Assembly: GCA_963556495.2 (NCBI GenBank)
Contig: OY747712.1
Coordinates: forward strand, 14,413,735 to 14,477,734
Length of the DNA stretch: 64,000 bases
Reading direction: 5' to 3'
Source: Valencia hispanica
Taxonomy: Eukaryota; Chordata; Actinopteri; Cyprinodontiformes; Valenciidae
In this document: one piece after another, positions 1 to 11,713 of the stretch
Layout: every line of letters starts with the position of its first letter
Position numbering within the stretch: position 1 is the first letter of the stretch
The notes under the pieces: model-generated
What the model saw: only the letters and a program-made list of their open reading frames with translations
Told to the model about the DNA's origin: nothing
The model's database searches: none
Made by a program: the position numbers and the translations under genes

Positions 1-1799
1 ACAAACAGGTCTTTAAACACGCCTCACTCGAAGAACCCCCGTCTTCTTTGTAGAGATAGTACTAAAGCTGTCTCAGTGCTCATTCTATTCAATGACTTGT
101 TCCTGCTTTGCTTCTCTACCTGTCAGTCTAGGTGAAGCTGGGTGGTTTAATAACAGCTAACTACTTATTTAATAGCTCAAAACAACAGAAGCTTTTGATA
201 ACTGTTAGATGTTAGATTTTGACTTTGCCATTGACAGTAGCACTAAAGCTACCAGTCCATTGCTAGTCCAGAAGGTGTTAAGTTTGACAAATCGATATAT
301 TCACCAAAGGAATAATAATACTTTTTATGTATTTTTCACTGAGAAACATTTAACTGCAAATTCATCTTATATTTATGACTTAAAAACAAAACTTGAGGAA
401 AATGCACCAGATCTTTTCCTAAAATTAGAGATATGTCTCCACCAATTGAAGATTCAGTAATGATGTTCTACTCATGCTAGTACATTAAAAAATTGTGTAC
501 CATATTTTATCCATTGAGGAGGACTTAGTCCCAAAATCAAAGACTTCAGACCTTACTTGGGCCATGTACACATATAGCCGGGGTTTTCTAAAAACTAATA
601 TTCTCACCATCTCTTTTTTAAAAAAATACTCTGTCCAAACCGAACTGCATAAGTTCATTGTCAAGCACATTCATAGACATGCCAAACCTGTAGGGGGCAG
701 TAGTTCCCCCAAATCCTATCCACTCAGAGTAACTTTCAATGTTCTAATTTTTACATAGAGCAGTAATTGATCTTGTAAAAACAAGCAAGCAAAAAGCGCT
801 TGGACAATCAATAATGGCAACACATCTTCGAGGGCATATATGCTGTTTCTGAGTGTAAACACGAGTCGCACAACTGATGTCGGAGCATTTTTGTCGCGGA
901 AAGTGACGTTGCAGAGCCTAAAACTCCAGTTATTTCTGTCAGTTGCTTAAAACTGAGAAAACGCAGATCTTCACTTTGGCCAGAGTTTTCAGAAAGACAT
1001 TATTGCAGTGGGCCTGAAAGAAGGGCTAATAAAACTGTTGTTATGAGAACTGTATAGACAGTATTAGTAATGTTGACGGCGCACTGCAGATTAACAACTG
1101 TCAATAAGTATCAGCGAGTCTGCAGCTCCTGTTTTTGCTCCAATGTGCAATTACCTAGAAAAAGAAAAGAAAAAAAAGGTGTTTGCGGTCTAGAAAAGTC
1201 CAGTTGAAAACGTTTAATCAAATATACCCAGAATAGAGCTATGTGCACCGTAGTTGCGGCTTATTGATGAAGGTTTGGTCCGACAAAACAAATCCTTTAT
1301 TTATTTGAAGATAAGCAGATTTTTTTATTTATTTACTAAATTGTCTGTGAGGGTATGTTTAAATACTAAAGATTTAATATGTGTGTAAGGTTAATAAGTC
1401 GGAGCAAGGTCCAGTTTCCAGCAGAAATTGGAAGTAATTTCTACTTGCCAGTAACAGATGTCAAAGTAAAAGCAGATAACAACAGCTTCTATGTTCATTG
1501 GTTTGTTTTTAATTATAAGGAAGCCTTTACAATAGGTAAGCCAAAGACTGCAACTCAAACAAGGATGTGCACGTTCTCCCATGAAATAGAGGGTTGGATT
1601 TATTAGCCTGGAACCGTGGGCTGTTGTTGGCTCATAAAGATCTGTTCATGTTTGCTGTAGCATCCCAATAATGGCCACACGAGTCCCACTCAATTTGAAT
1701 TCTATAATAATTTATTTCAGCCTGAATCTAACTAACATAAATTCAACTTAATCTGTCCTACTTCTCCAGACTTTGCTTAAAGTAAGGTTAATAACGTTA

Positions 1800-1928
1800 A
1801 CTTGTTTACAAATGTTAAAAGTTTGAAAAAATATCTAAACACAGGCCTCCTTTTTAAAAAAAAACTTTTAATGCAACTAGATGTGGTTGACTCACATAAC
1901 TTAAGAGCAAATTTGATTTTAAAAATCA
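1800..1928 (+). repeat. Dispersed repeat, copy 1 of a direct pair
   Basis: About 128 bp closely matches 4018-4146 in the same orientation. Shared blocks include 'TTAAAAGTTTGAAAAA', 'AGATGTGGTTGACTCA' and 'TTTGATTTTAAAAATC'. The family is not recognised. Confidence 0.6.
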
Positions 1929-2384
1929 AAGATTTGTTTTCGGTGCCGTAAATCTGCGTTTTCGCGTGGATGACGGCCAAATCGTAGAAAAATATCTTCT
2001 TTTTGTGAGATACCCGGGTACGTGTGGACAAGGCATTAGGCCCGGGCTCTAAAGACTTCAGTCTATAGAAAAGAAGTGAGATAATATTAAAATTCTTATT
2101 TTTTACAATGTGGCCATTGGCATTTTTCTTTTTACAAATTTGCCTCACTTTGCAAAAAAGGGGGGTAAAATAGCAGAAAAGGTACTGATCATGTGTTTGT
2201 GCGTTACGTTGTATTAGTGCACATGCATAATCTGAGGTACAGGTAGCACGCTATTCAGTCAATAGAAGCAACAAGTTTTTACAGAGGCTTGTCCGAAGGG
2301 AGCCAGAGGAAATTGCTAACAACTTAGCAGCTTTGCAGATGCTGTCGCCTTCTTGTGTGTAGACACGCCTGGTCTGTTCCTCAT

Positions 2385-3822
2385 AGGGGTGTAACAGTAC
2401 GCGTATTTGTACTGGAAGCGTCCGGTGCAGCCCTGTCGGTTTGGTACGCGATGCAGCTTTGTTTTATACATCCAAAGACCTTTCCCCCTGGACCCTTTGA
2501 CAAGGAGGCAGACGTCTTCTACTCGGCTCTTACCACCCAATTCTTTACAGTTTAGTGGAATAATCAAGAAACTAGAGAAGCAAAAACTTTGTTTGTGCAT
2601 TTAATAAAGGATAAAGCCCTGATACAAAAAAAATCTAAAACGGTCCAGCAAAGTATAACACGGCCATGCGGATGGAGAATCAGTCAAAAAGCCCCGAAGT
2701 CTAATTCTGCCGTTTCCTTTGTTCCATCTGTGGCCCCGCCTGGAACCAGTCTAGTTTGGTCTGGCACTTCCTCCAGTCTCAGCCTCGGTGTATAACATTC
2801 CTACAGTCCGGCACGTTCTCTCCAGGCATCAAACAGAATTACTATATTAGCTAGCCTCAGTACAGTGCTTTGCAATATGCGGTAATACCTTACAACCTGA
2901 ACACATGCAGAATGTTTATGTGCAGAACTATAGCCGGCGGCATATGAGGGTAATACTGCCGCCACGGTGTGTCCTTTGAATGCGCTGCGGCGCCATGGCA
3001 AGGCAAGAATATTGCGCCATTCGTGCCGCCTAGCTTGATAGCAATATTACCGCAACGCTGGACTTGACCACTAATGAATGACCAAAGGTTCCCTGATGCT
3101 GCTTATGCTTTGTGGCAAAGTGGCACCATTGTTTTTTGAAACAGGCATTTGGTGCAGTGCAACATTCTGTAGAGCAACTTTAAAAAGTGACACCCAAACA
3201 AAACAGAGAGGACTTTCAGCTCTCACTAAACTCTGCTATATGAGAACTTTAATGGTTAGAATGGTGGACCAAACCAAAACGCATTTCTCAGCAGCAATAC
3301 GGTACATAGCTCACTCTGGATTTAACTGAGTTTCTAACCTGAATCAAGCCAAATCTAGAAATTAAAGGTACAGGAGAAAAAATACACAGATGTCCAAACG
3401 TTGTCAAATCGGCCCAAACTCTGGACATTGCATAAAAAGCAAGTTGATGATTTAATAATGGTTTATTCCCAAGTATGGGCACAATGTTATTTTAAAAAAT
3501 GTCTAAACATTGTGAGTTTTTAAGTGGTTATATTGTTGTATAATCTCTCTATCCAGGTCTTTGCTTTGCCTGCCTATACTGCTTTATTCATTGAAAGAAA
3601 TACAACCAAATATCTGGTCAGTTCTATACTTTTAAATTTTAGAACATGTAAAAATCATATTAATTTCAGAAATTGAAAAATTGATCTTTGTATACTGCTG
3701 ATGAAAGTAAATAACAAATTTTTTTTTTTAATTTCTTTAAATATTATTCTTTTCTTAATTTGAAGTGTACTTTAAACCCAAATACGTACAGATCTGTGGT
3801 CTTTGTGTATCGTTAGACCCGT
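2385..3822. mobile_element. hAT-like non-autonomous DNA transposon, copy 1
   Basis: The left end reads 'AGGGGTGTAACAGTAC' and the right end carries 'CTTTGTGTATCGTTAGACCC', an imperfect inverted match. Internal blocks (the 'ACATGCAGAATGTTTATGTG' region, the 'AAACAAAACAGA' region and the 'CACTAAACTCTGCTAT' region) recur in the same order at 17288-18240. No transposase frame is visible. The superfamily is inferred from resemblance of the termini to common fish hAT-type MITEs. Confidence 0.55.
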
Positions 3823-4017
3823 AGTCGCTCAGAGATTATTTGGTTTTAAGTGAGAGGATGTTGGATTAACCTGGTCAATCTCCAAAAACTTTGGTAAAAA
3901 GCAGTTACTTTGAAAGACAGCACCATAACAAACCAGTTTCACTTTTTAAACCCATTTTTTGCAGACGTCCTACTTTCTGGACAAACACACAAGGGACAGT
4001 ACTGCACTCTGCCTGAA

Positions 4018-4146
4018 CTTGTTTAGAAATCTTAAAAGTTTGAAAAATTATCAAAACACGGGCCTCTTTTTTTTTTTTACTTTTTTAATGCAATTAGATG
4101 TGGTTGACTCATTTAACTTAAGAGCAGATTTGATTTTAAAAATCTG
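4018..4146 (+). repeat. Dispersed repeat, copy 2 of a direct pair
   Basis: Partner of 1800-1928, same orientation, with a longer T-run in the middle. The two copies bracket the hAT-like element at 2385-3822. Family unknown. Confidence 0.6.
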
Positions 4147-4540
4147 TACACTACTTTTTTGTACTTTTTGATATTAAACTTTCACATACATAATTTGCAT
4201 ATCTGTAGTTTCAAAAATAAAAGATAGTCGATTGACTTATTTATATTTTTAAAATTACTGCTGTGTAACATAAACACCTCAAACTTTTAGATTTATATGA
4301 AGACATAAACATTTTTAATTAAATGCAAAACAACTTAATTTTATTATAATTACCCTAGAAATATTTTCCCTGGAAAAGCAGCTCTAAACTCTTCTCTTTG
4401 AATCCTGTGTGTTAAATTTGATTCACAATAATGTTTTTGTTATAAACCCTTCACTTCATTTGCTAGTTTTTCAAACAAATCCTAAAATAAAATCAAGCTA
4501 ATTCACCTAACTTATAAGCAGTTATTTGAATTTCTATGCT

Positions 4541-5035
4541 GAATGCTTTTTTTGTTTTGGAAACCCTTACCAGCAGCTAATAATCAGTAGCATATGTTTG
4601 CAAAGCTTCAAAACAACTAACGTTTTCAAACTAAAACTTTCAGGGAGTTTTAAGATGTACATCATCAGTATTTATTCCTTTGGTGGATGCTTTTTTTTCT
4701 TAGACAATAACTTTATAATTAGCTTGCAACCATTAGCACATGTAAGCATAATTTCAAGGTATGTAACTAATTTCCAGTTTATAACTTTAAAATAAAGTTA
4801 ATTAGGAATTATTCAGAATTTTTTTATGATTTTGTTTTCCTTTGGTCAATGCTTTTTGTCTTAGGTAGTTTTAACTTTAATTAGCTAGTAACTCTTAGCA
4901 CATGTTTGCACAGTTCCAGCTTAAAGCTTTGTAATAAAATTTATTAGGATTTTAAGTGTACATTTCATTTTTTTCTTTTTGTCTGAGGAAACATTGTTAG
5001 GTAGTTTAGCACGTTAGCACATGTTTAAGGGATAT
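4541..5035 (+). repeat. Degenerate tandem array, about four units of roughly 150 bp
   Basis: The motif series 'ATGCTTTTT...', then a TTAG or TAGC-rich block, then 'TTAGCACATGT' recurs near 4540, 4686, 4849 and 4965. Units are heavily diverged in an A/T-rich background. No coding potential is seen. Confidence 0.45.
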
Positions 5036-5291
5036 AGCAAAGCTGTTTCTGCTCTAAAACGTCAAATAAAATTCCTGTGAACTTTTCAATGCTAAAGTTT
5101 CTCGATATAATTTGCATCATACCGACTTTTGGATGCTTTCTTTAGACTATTGCTTCTGTTGCACACATGGCCGTGCGCTGACATGTGTTGGAAAAACCAT
5201 TAGCGTGCTAGTTCTCGCTCTGCAGTTTTTTCGTGGTATTTCTCAGCTGTTGGTTTGGACTCATGTATCCCTCATTGCATGCGCTTCATAA

Positions 5292-5462
<171 letters not shown>

Positions 5463-5774
5463 TAGTCCGATTGTTCTTCTCCACACCTTTTAGCTCGTTA
5501 GTTGATTTTTTTTTCTTTATATCCCCTCTCCTGCTTATATTCTTTGTCCATTTTTAGTTTTTTATTTTAATTTTACCCCCTGCTTGCTTTCTTTCCTTGG
5601 TCCCTTACCCTATTTGGTGTCTGTTGTCTGTTTTGTCCACAATCCACTTCACACATGTTCCCCCCCACCCCTCATCACATCCACTGCCATCCCCTGTACC
5701 CGTTGCCCACCCTTCTACCCCTTTACACTCTCCTGCCACCACCCCTTTACCCTCCCTTCCCATGTCACTCACAG

Positions 5775-5915
5775 TCCATTCAGAGGGATGAGCTGGAATG
5801 GCGTCTAGGACAGGAGCGAGGCGTGGAGCCCCAGAGCCAGGCTGGGGGCCCGGCCCAGAGCAGGGGAGCCCCAGGACTCACAATGTACCACAGACCCCTG
5901 GCTTTAAGAATAGAG
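5775..5915 (+). CDS. mtcl2: MTCL2-like exon (coiled-coil segment), first recognised in window
   Basis: This 141-nt exon encodes 47 codons, phase 0 at both ends. A long C/T tract ends in 'CACTCACAG' before it and 'GTCAGT' follows. The product begins with the heptad-like 'RDELEWRLGQER', then a Gly/Gln/Pro-rich part and 'YHRPLALRIE'. It lies upstream of an exon encoding the same kind of charged coiled coil, and the frame joins directly. A second acceptor AG nine bases inside (after 'TCCATTCAG') would remove three residues in frame; I cannot tell which is used. This is the least certain exon of the chain because no long family motif sits in it. Confidence 0.6.
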
Positions 5916-8539
5916 GTCAGTGCCTCCTCCCTCCTCTATATCTCCAACTCTGCCAACTCTTAACGCATGGATCTGAACAGGTTTTGAAACAGATGCTGTT
6001 TTCATTTAATTGCTCCGTCACCAAAAAAGATATAGACCAAACTGTGACTTAAATCAGGGCAAAAAAAAAATAAATAAATAAAGTTTTCACTTCAAAGTGA
6101 GCAGCTGTCTGATGAAGCTCCACTTGGTTTAGTGAATATCTAAGTACACTTTCAAAACTATTGGAAGCATGTAATGCTTATTAACACATTGATTGATGCA
6201 TAGTGTTGAGACAAATCAGTCAAGTGGGAAGCTTAGTCAAGACTTTCTTTCTTTTCTTATTCATTTTTAGACAGATGTTGATGGTTTTGTAGATTGTTTC
6301 AAGACTTTAATGCTTAAAACCTAAGCTTGTTTATAGGGATGCAGGAAAATATTTTGTTTCCCGATATTGTATCGATATTTAAAAAAAACTATTTTTAGAA
6401 TTTGAATGGAACCATTATTGATGACAGTCATTTTTGTAGTAAATATAAAAATATAACTTGTGGTTTGTGGCTGTTTTCACCGTTTTTTTTCCCAGTGGAT
6501 CAACTAGATGTAGTGATTAAACTGGATGTGTTAAAGTATAAAAACAGGTTGGAGTGTTTAACATGCTGTGACAGTTTTTCTATAGTTAAATTCAGTTTTA
6601 AAAAACACAATATATCGTCTTACTCATAGTATCGCAATATATCGTATCGCCAGATTTTTACCAATACACATCCTTACTTACTTATATAGCTATACATATT
6701 CATGTACAAATATTGGCTTATTACAGAACACACAATGTACCGAATGCTGATCTTAAGAATGAAGGATAAACACAGACATGGGGTAAATATAAAGAGCCAT
6801 AATTCAAGTATAATGAAGAACCATCTTCATATGGCCCACGATCAACAATCTTATCTTTTAGTGTCATAAAAATAATCCTGGGGAGATTTGTGTACATCTT
6901 AATTTTATTTAACAATTAAATTAAAACATGTGCTGCAAAAAAACTATTTCTCTCCTTTCAGGTTTATTTATTTTTGCTTTTTAGTCACACTTAAATGCTT
7001 CAGATCATTAAACAAATTTCGATATCAGACAAAGATAATCTGCCTAAATGCAAAAATGAGTGTTGAAATTCCAAATACAATTAATTATGGTGAGAAAAAC
7101 CAACTATGTGGGCCTGTGTAAAAACAACAACCTTATAACTGGTTGTGCCACCCTCAGTAGCTAAGAGTGCCATTTAGCATTTGCAATAACTTTGCAATAA
7201 TAAGTCTTTTCCATTGCTGTGGTTTTTGAAGAGTTGTGCTTTACTCTTCTTTGCAGAATTGTTTTGATTCAGCTACTTTTGGGAGATGGCTTTCTCTAAA
7301 TCTAAACCCTGCCAACCGAAAAAAGTGGAGAAGTTATCTTGTGGTAAATTAACAAGTTGAGCCTACAGTTAAATTATTCACTCACATAGCTGTGATGTCA
7401 ATATTCGAGAGTTATTTTTGGGAGCTGCTAAGACTAAAATGGCTCTAGTATTTTACAATTACTATACTTTATTAGTAGTAGTGGAAATATTAGTGTGCTT
7501 GTCATTTCCTCCCTTCTCCATTTCATACTTTTCCAGTTTTAGAAGTTTGTTTGTTCAAGCCTTGGGCAAATTTTTTACCCACTTTAAAAGCCAGTGATTT
7601 AAAATAATTGTCTACTGTCCATTTATAGTTTATTGTAAGAAAGTAAGTAGAAGCTACCAAGAGGAGGCAACCAAAGTAATCTTGGTTTGGTCCAGGTTCG
7701 TATTTTCATAAATCAGCTGGCCCAAACAGGGATCTGAATCACAAACAAAGGAAATAGTTCATGTATGTGATATATAAAATCTTAAATAATATGTAATAAA
7801 CTTGGCATGCAGTTAGCATATTTGTATAGTTCATCAGAAATATTAAATAAACCGTTATGCAATGGTTAATTACACAAGTACAAACTGGTTCCTTTAAGAG
7901 TGTGAAATGGGAGTAGATGGGTACTAAGTGGGTGTCCAAATTGGTAAAGGGACAAACTGAACCAAAATTATTATTATTAGCAAATATTTTAATATCTTAG
8001 ATATGTTTTGTGTGATTGCTAAAGTGTGATAATGCAGGTAGTTCAATTTTACTCTTTGTTTGAAGAGAAATAAATCCCGTTGGTTCTTTCATAAAAATGT
8101 CCTCGAAGTGCATCGTATCCGGTCACTTGACGATAACCACGATCTCACCTCTATGGAGAATGTTTCTTCCCCCCAAAAAAGTGCATGTACAAGTAAACGT
8201 GTAGATAAAAAATGAAATATATAATATGGAGTGTACATTTTGTCTGTGAAAAAAAGACGTATCTACTAAAAATGTACATAATCAGCAAAGGGCACACGTT
8301 GGCTTGTACATACATTTTCATGTTTTTTGACGGCTATTTTCCTCCATACATTCCATTCACTTTACTAATTTCACACTCCCATAGCTACTGATGGTTTGAT
8401 TTTAATTTCTGTTTTGTTTTACATTGTTATATTGTTTTTCCATACATGTCATCCATGCAAAGACAGTTTGGACTGAAAATAAAACTACCCAGATTAATGT
8501 AGTTCAGTTGCTGGTTTGTTGCCCTTTATCACAGCAAGA
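5916..8539. other. Intron: mostly unassigned AT-rich sequence with repeat fragments
   Basis: Start of an intron of about 7.6 kb. It holds a probable small MITE at 6333-6674 and a fragment at about 7135-7300 that resembles 51930-52010 (reverse) and 59010-59160 ('AACTGGTTG.G.CCACC'). Nothing else in it is recognisable to me. Confidence 0.5.
6333..6674. mobile_element. Probable small MITE with 'AGGGATG'-type ends
   Basis: The left end 'ATAGGGATGCAGG' and right end 'CCAATACACATCCTT' are imperfect inverted matches. Both flanks of the interior carry 'CGATAT/ATATCG' blocks ('TTGTATCGATAT' left, 'ATATATCGTATCGCC' right). There is no coding sequence. Low confidence because the ends are diverged. Confidence 0.35.
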
Positions 8540-8756
8540 AGTACGACGGAGTATTAGGGCCATTGTAGATAAAAAAATATTTTGGAGTAAATTTCCACTC
8601 AAAAACCTCAGAAGTTTTGAGATTAATCTTACATATTTTCCAGAATAAACTCAGAAATTCTCTGATGTAGAAAAGTTGAACATTTGCGAGTTAAAACTCA
8701 GAAGTTTCCATGATTAAAGACATAAATTGTCAATATTTTTGAAAGATATTTTCTTA

Positions 8757-9030
8757 TAGTGCTGTGTTGAAAAATTTGATTCTCTTATTCTAAATCGATT
8801 CTTATTTTAAAATTCCTAAAAATTGATTCAATCGTTTAACATTGTTTGCCCTTTTTACAGCTAAATTAGGAGGGACAAGTCCAGAGGGGCATTTTAAGGC
8901 TTAGGTCTGAAAGGGTTAATACAATTTCCCCCGGTGAACTGTAACCCCACCAAGTGGTGCGTCATTAAATTACAGTCATATAATTAAGGTAACAGATTCT
9001 TGAAATTTGAATTAATACCCAGCTCTATAG
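8757..9030. mobile_element. Small MITE nested in the 8540-9797 element
   Basis: The left end 'ATAGTGCTGTGTTGAAAAAT' is matched inverted by 'TTAATACCCAGCTCTATAG'. The sub-repeats of the host element occur on both sides, which supports insertion after the host element was in place. Confidence 0.4.
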
Positions 9031-9149
9031 AGACATACATTTGCACATAAAAAAAACTCCTAGATTTATCAAGGGGAAAAAAACTCAGAAGTTTGTTGAG
9101 AATCAGATATTTCCGACAGCAAATGCCTTTCCAATAAAATGTAATTTTT

Positions 9150-9509
9150 AAATTTACAAGATACGCATCTGGATAAGTGTGAGTGGTTCATCCGGCTTCT
9201 TTTGCTGGATCAGAACAACTTCTCCTAGTTGCTGATGAGGCCACAAACGCCTCGAATGGGAGAGACTGTAAGGAAGAAGCTGGAAGGTGCAGCTTGGCTG
9301 CATCAAGTAGCCTAGGTCTTATTGTGTTGCTATAACTAAAGTTACACACTTGCACACTGCTTAATAATCCCCTACTTGATGCAACTTCTTCCTCACAGTC
9401 TCTCAAGGCGTTCATGGCGAGTCTGAACCCGGGAGAAGGCATTCTGATACGGGAAAAGTAGCTACCGGTTACTTTTGAAAAATATACAGATCCGCATCTT
9501 GTAAATTTA
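9150..9509. repeat. Long imperfect palindrome
   Basis: Outer arms 9150-9175 and 9484-9509 pair ('AATTTACAAGATACGCATCT' against its reverse complement). Inner arms about 9247-9312 and 9371-9415 share 'GAGAGACTGT.AGGAAGAAG' and 'GCATCAAGTAG' in inverted orientation. The left inner arm has two short extra segments. Confidence 0.55.
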
Positions 9510-9797
9510 ATACTTAAATCTTATAGGACCGGCTTTAACTGATTTTAAATTTCCGCAAACCTCAGTTTTTGCTGATAAATTAGTATTTTTTCTTTAAAAT
9601 TTCCGACTTTACAATTGTTAAAACATTGAGTTTAAATATATAAAATGTATGCCTTTAATCATAGGAATTTCTGACCGTTCTCTCGCAAATTCACAACTTT
9701 TCGACATCAGAAAGTTTTTCTTGAGCTTTTTGGCGACAATGTACTCCCAATTTTTCTTTTCCCTTGATCTAAAATGGCCCTGTTACTCCGTCGTACC

Positions 9798-10561
9798 AGC
9801 AGCTATGCACAGCTACAATATGCATTTGATGTGACCATTCAAGGTATCAAAGCTGAGTCTGCACACAGTTCACCCTGAAGCGATGGCCCCCTGGCTCCGG
9901 TCCGCCACTAACAGACGCAGCTTCCAGATTCCTCTGATTAAACCCGATGTACGCGCACAGATATGTCACAGAACGGCTTTAAATACACGTTTTGGACCAT
10001 ACATCTCAGATCTCTTGTTTTATTTAGCAACTTAGCTTTATACACAGAGGTCCTGATCATTCCTGGCTCATGCTTGTGTTTACATATAGAGGATCTGCCG
10101 GTTGTTATGTAATGCAGAGTGCTGGCAGTGATGATGCGGCACATTGCTGATGTAGTCACAGTTATAGCACATTCGTGTGGACTTTTTTTCTTCATCTCCT
10201 GTGCTTTCAGCGGCAGCCTAATCTGTTGGGTGAAATAAATGAATGGGTGAATGGGAAAGCAGCTTGGATATGGCAGGATTAGCTCTGCACCGTCAGCGTG
10301 TGTGATTTGCATTTCATCTGACATTGGGCTGACAGGGAGGTGATGCCGGGTCAGGACAAACTGAGGAGCTCAACTTACTGTTGAGGTGCAACGTGGGAGA
10401 TAATGAATAATAGTTAAATAATAATAAAAACAATCAAACTGTTCCTGGGATGTTTTGAGAAGGATTGACTGGTTGTCATATCTCTAATTTATAAGACAAA
10501 TGATCACATCCAGACTCAAACATGAGCATTTATGAGTCTGCTGAAGCTGATTAGGAATATC
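9798..10561. other. Intron segment with no recognised feature
   Basis: Mixed-composition sequence with only short open frames lacking recognisable similarity. I see no repeat or regulatory element that I can support. Confidence 0.4.
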
Positions 10562-11301
10562 TTATATGTGCATCTAAAATAAGATAATATTCTAAAAATA
10601 TTTTATTTTCAATATTTTAATTAAAAAAATGAATTCACATATTATATAGCTTCATTACACACAGAGTAATGGATTTTAAAGGAGTCATAACCTAGTATTA
10701 TCTTGGATACCCACGCTCTATTATAGTCTTTCAGGCCCAGAGCTCCTCTGACCCTTATTTCTGAAGGCATTATTGTCTCGCGAGATCTGATGCGATACTT
10801 TGGCTGTCGTGGACGGGCATTGTAATAATGCAAATGAGGGGCGCGTTGATTGGTGGCAGGAAGGAGGAGGGTTGACACCGCGGGTAACGCTTCAGCATAT
10901 CTAATCCATATCTACTACTCCTGCTAGCATACAATAGCCGCATTAGCAGTTAGCTGCTGTTTGTTACACAGCAGAGCAATAAAAACACAGCGTTACCGTT
11001 TCAATTGCCGGCAAGTCTCTGATTGTTGGAATGGCCCCTTTTTTCCAAACGGAGCTTTGATGCCAACTTTGCCTGATATTTTCCCAAATTCATAAAGGAT
11101 TCCGGTGTAAAACAAAAATATTTGAAAAAATATTTCCATGTTAATTCTGGCAGTCAACAACAGCAACTCACGTGTGCACTACGTTTCTGGTAGAAATGGT
11201 TTTAGCTGATTAAAATAAAAGGCTGACACGAATATGTCTTAATGCGTCATTGCGTGAAGAAACTTTCCGCATCTTTCACGGTGGAGTTCGTACTTCGAAT
11301 C

Positions 11302-11560
11302 GGTGATGTGTCGGTCGCGAACGAACCGGCTCTTAGAGCTAACTCTTTAAAGTGAACGATGGGAGCCGACTCGTCATTGGGAGCCGTTTTTTTATTTTTC
11401 TCACCCCCCCAACCATTTGGTAGACATCGTTTTTGCATTAATATTGCTAATAAATACACTTTAAGCAACAGAAAATCTGAGGAGCCGAAAGAGCCGGCTC
11501 TCTGTGGTGACCCAAGCCAAATGAACTGGCTCTCCAAAAAGAGCTGGAATTCCCATCACT
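11302..11560. mobile_element. hAT-like MITE nested in the TTAA element
   Basis: The ends 'GGTGATG...' and 'GGAATTCCCATCACT' are imperfect inverted matches with inner 'GAGCCGGCTCT'-like blocks in both halves. These match the common fish MITE type beginning AGTGATGGGAATTCC. No coding sequence. Confidence 0.5.
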
Positions 11561-11591
11561 AGAATTCAGTAATGGCGGCGCTCGACTGAAT

Positions 11592-11713
11592 ATGAGGGGG
11601 GGAGAGGAGCGAGCGAGGGGGGGAGAGGAGCGAGCGAGGGGGGGAGAGGAGCGAGCGAGGGGGGGAGAGGAGCGAGCGAGGGGGGGAGAGGAGCGAGCGA
11701 GGGGGGGAGAGGG
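11592..11713 (+). repeat. 21-bp G-rich minisatellite, five to six units
   Basis: The unit 'GAGGGGGGGAGAGGAGCGAGC' recurs exactly every 21 bases with very little variation. Each unit contains a run of about seven G. The array keeps a frame open on the minus strand, giving a Leu-Pro-Pro-Ser-Leu-Ala-Pro repeat that I regard as spurious. Confidence 0.85.

Larger units (their letters stand above)
8540..9797. mobile_element. Terminal-inverted-repeat element with 'GTACGACGGAGTA' ends
   Basis: The left end 'GTACGACGGAGTATTAGGGC' is matched inverted on the right ('GGCCCTGTTACTCCGTCGTA' at about 9777-9796). The interior repeats short 'AACTCAGAAGTTT'-like blocks and holds a smaller element (8757-9030) and a palindrome (9150-9509). 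No transposase is seen. Family not assigned. Confidence 0.6.

Noticed and set aside
209..460. 83-codon frame MLDFDFAIDSS...
   Set aside because: No recognisable similarity and AT-rich composition; no splice signals linking it to the gene.
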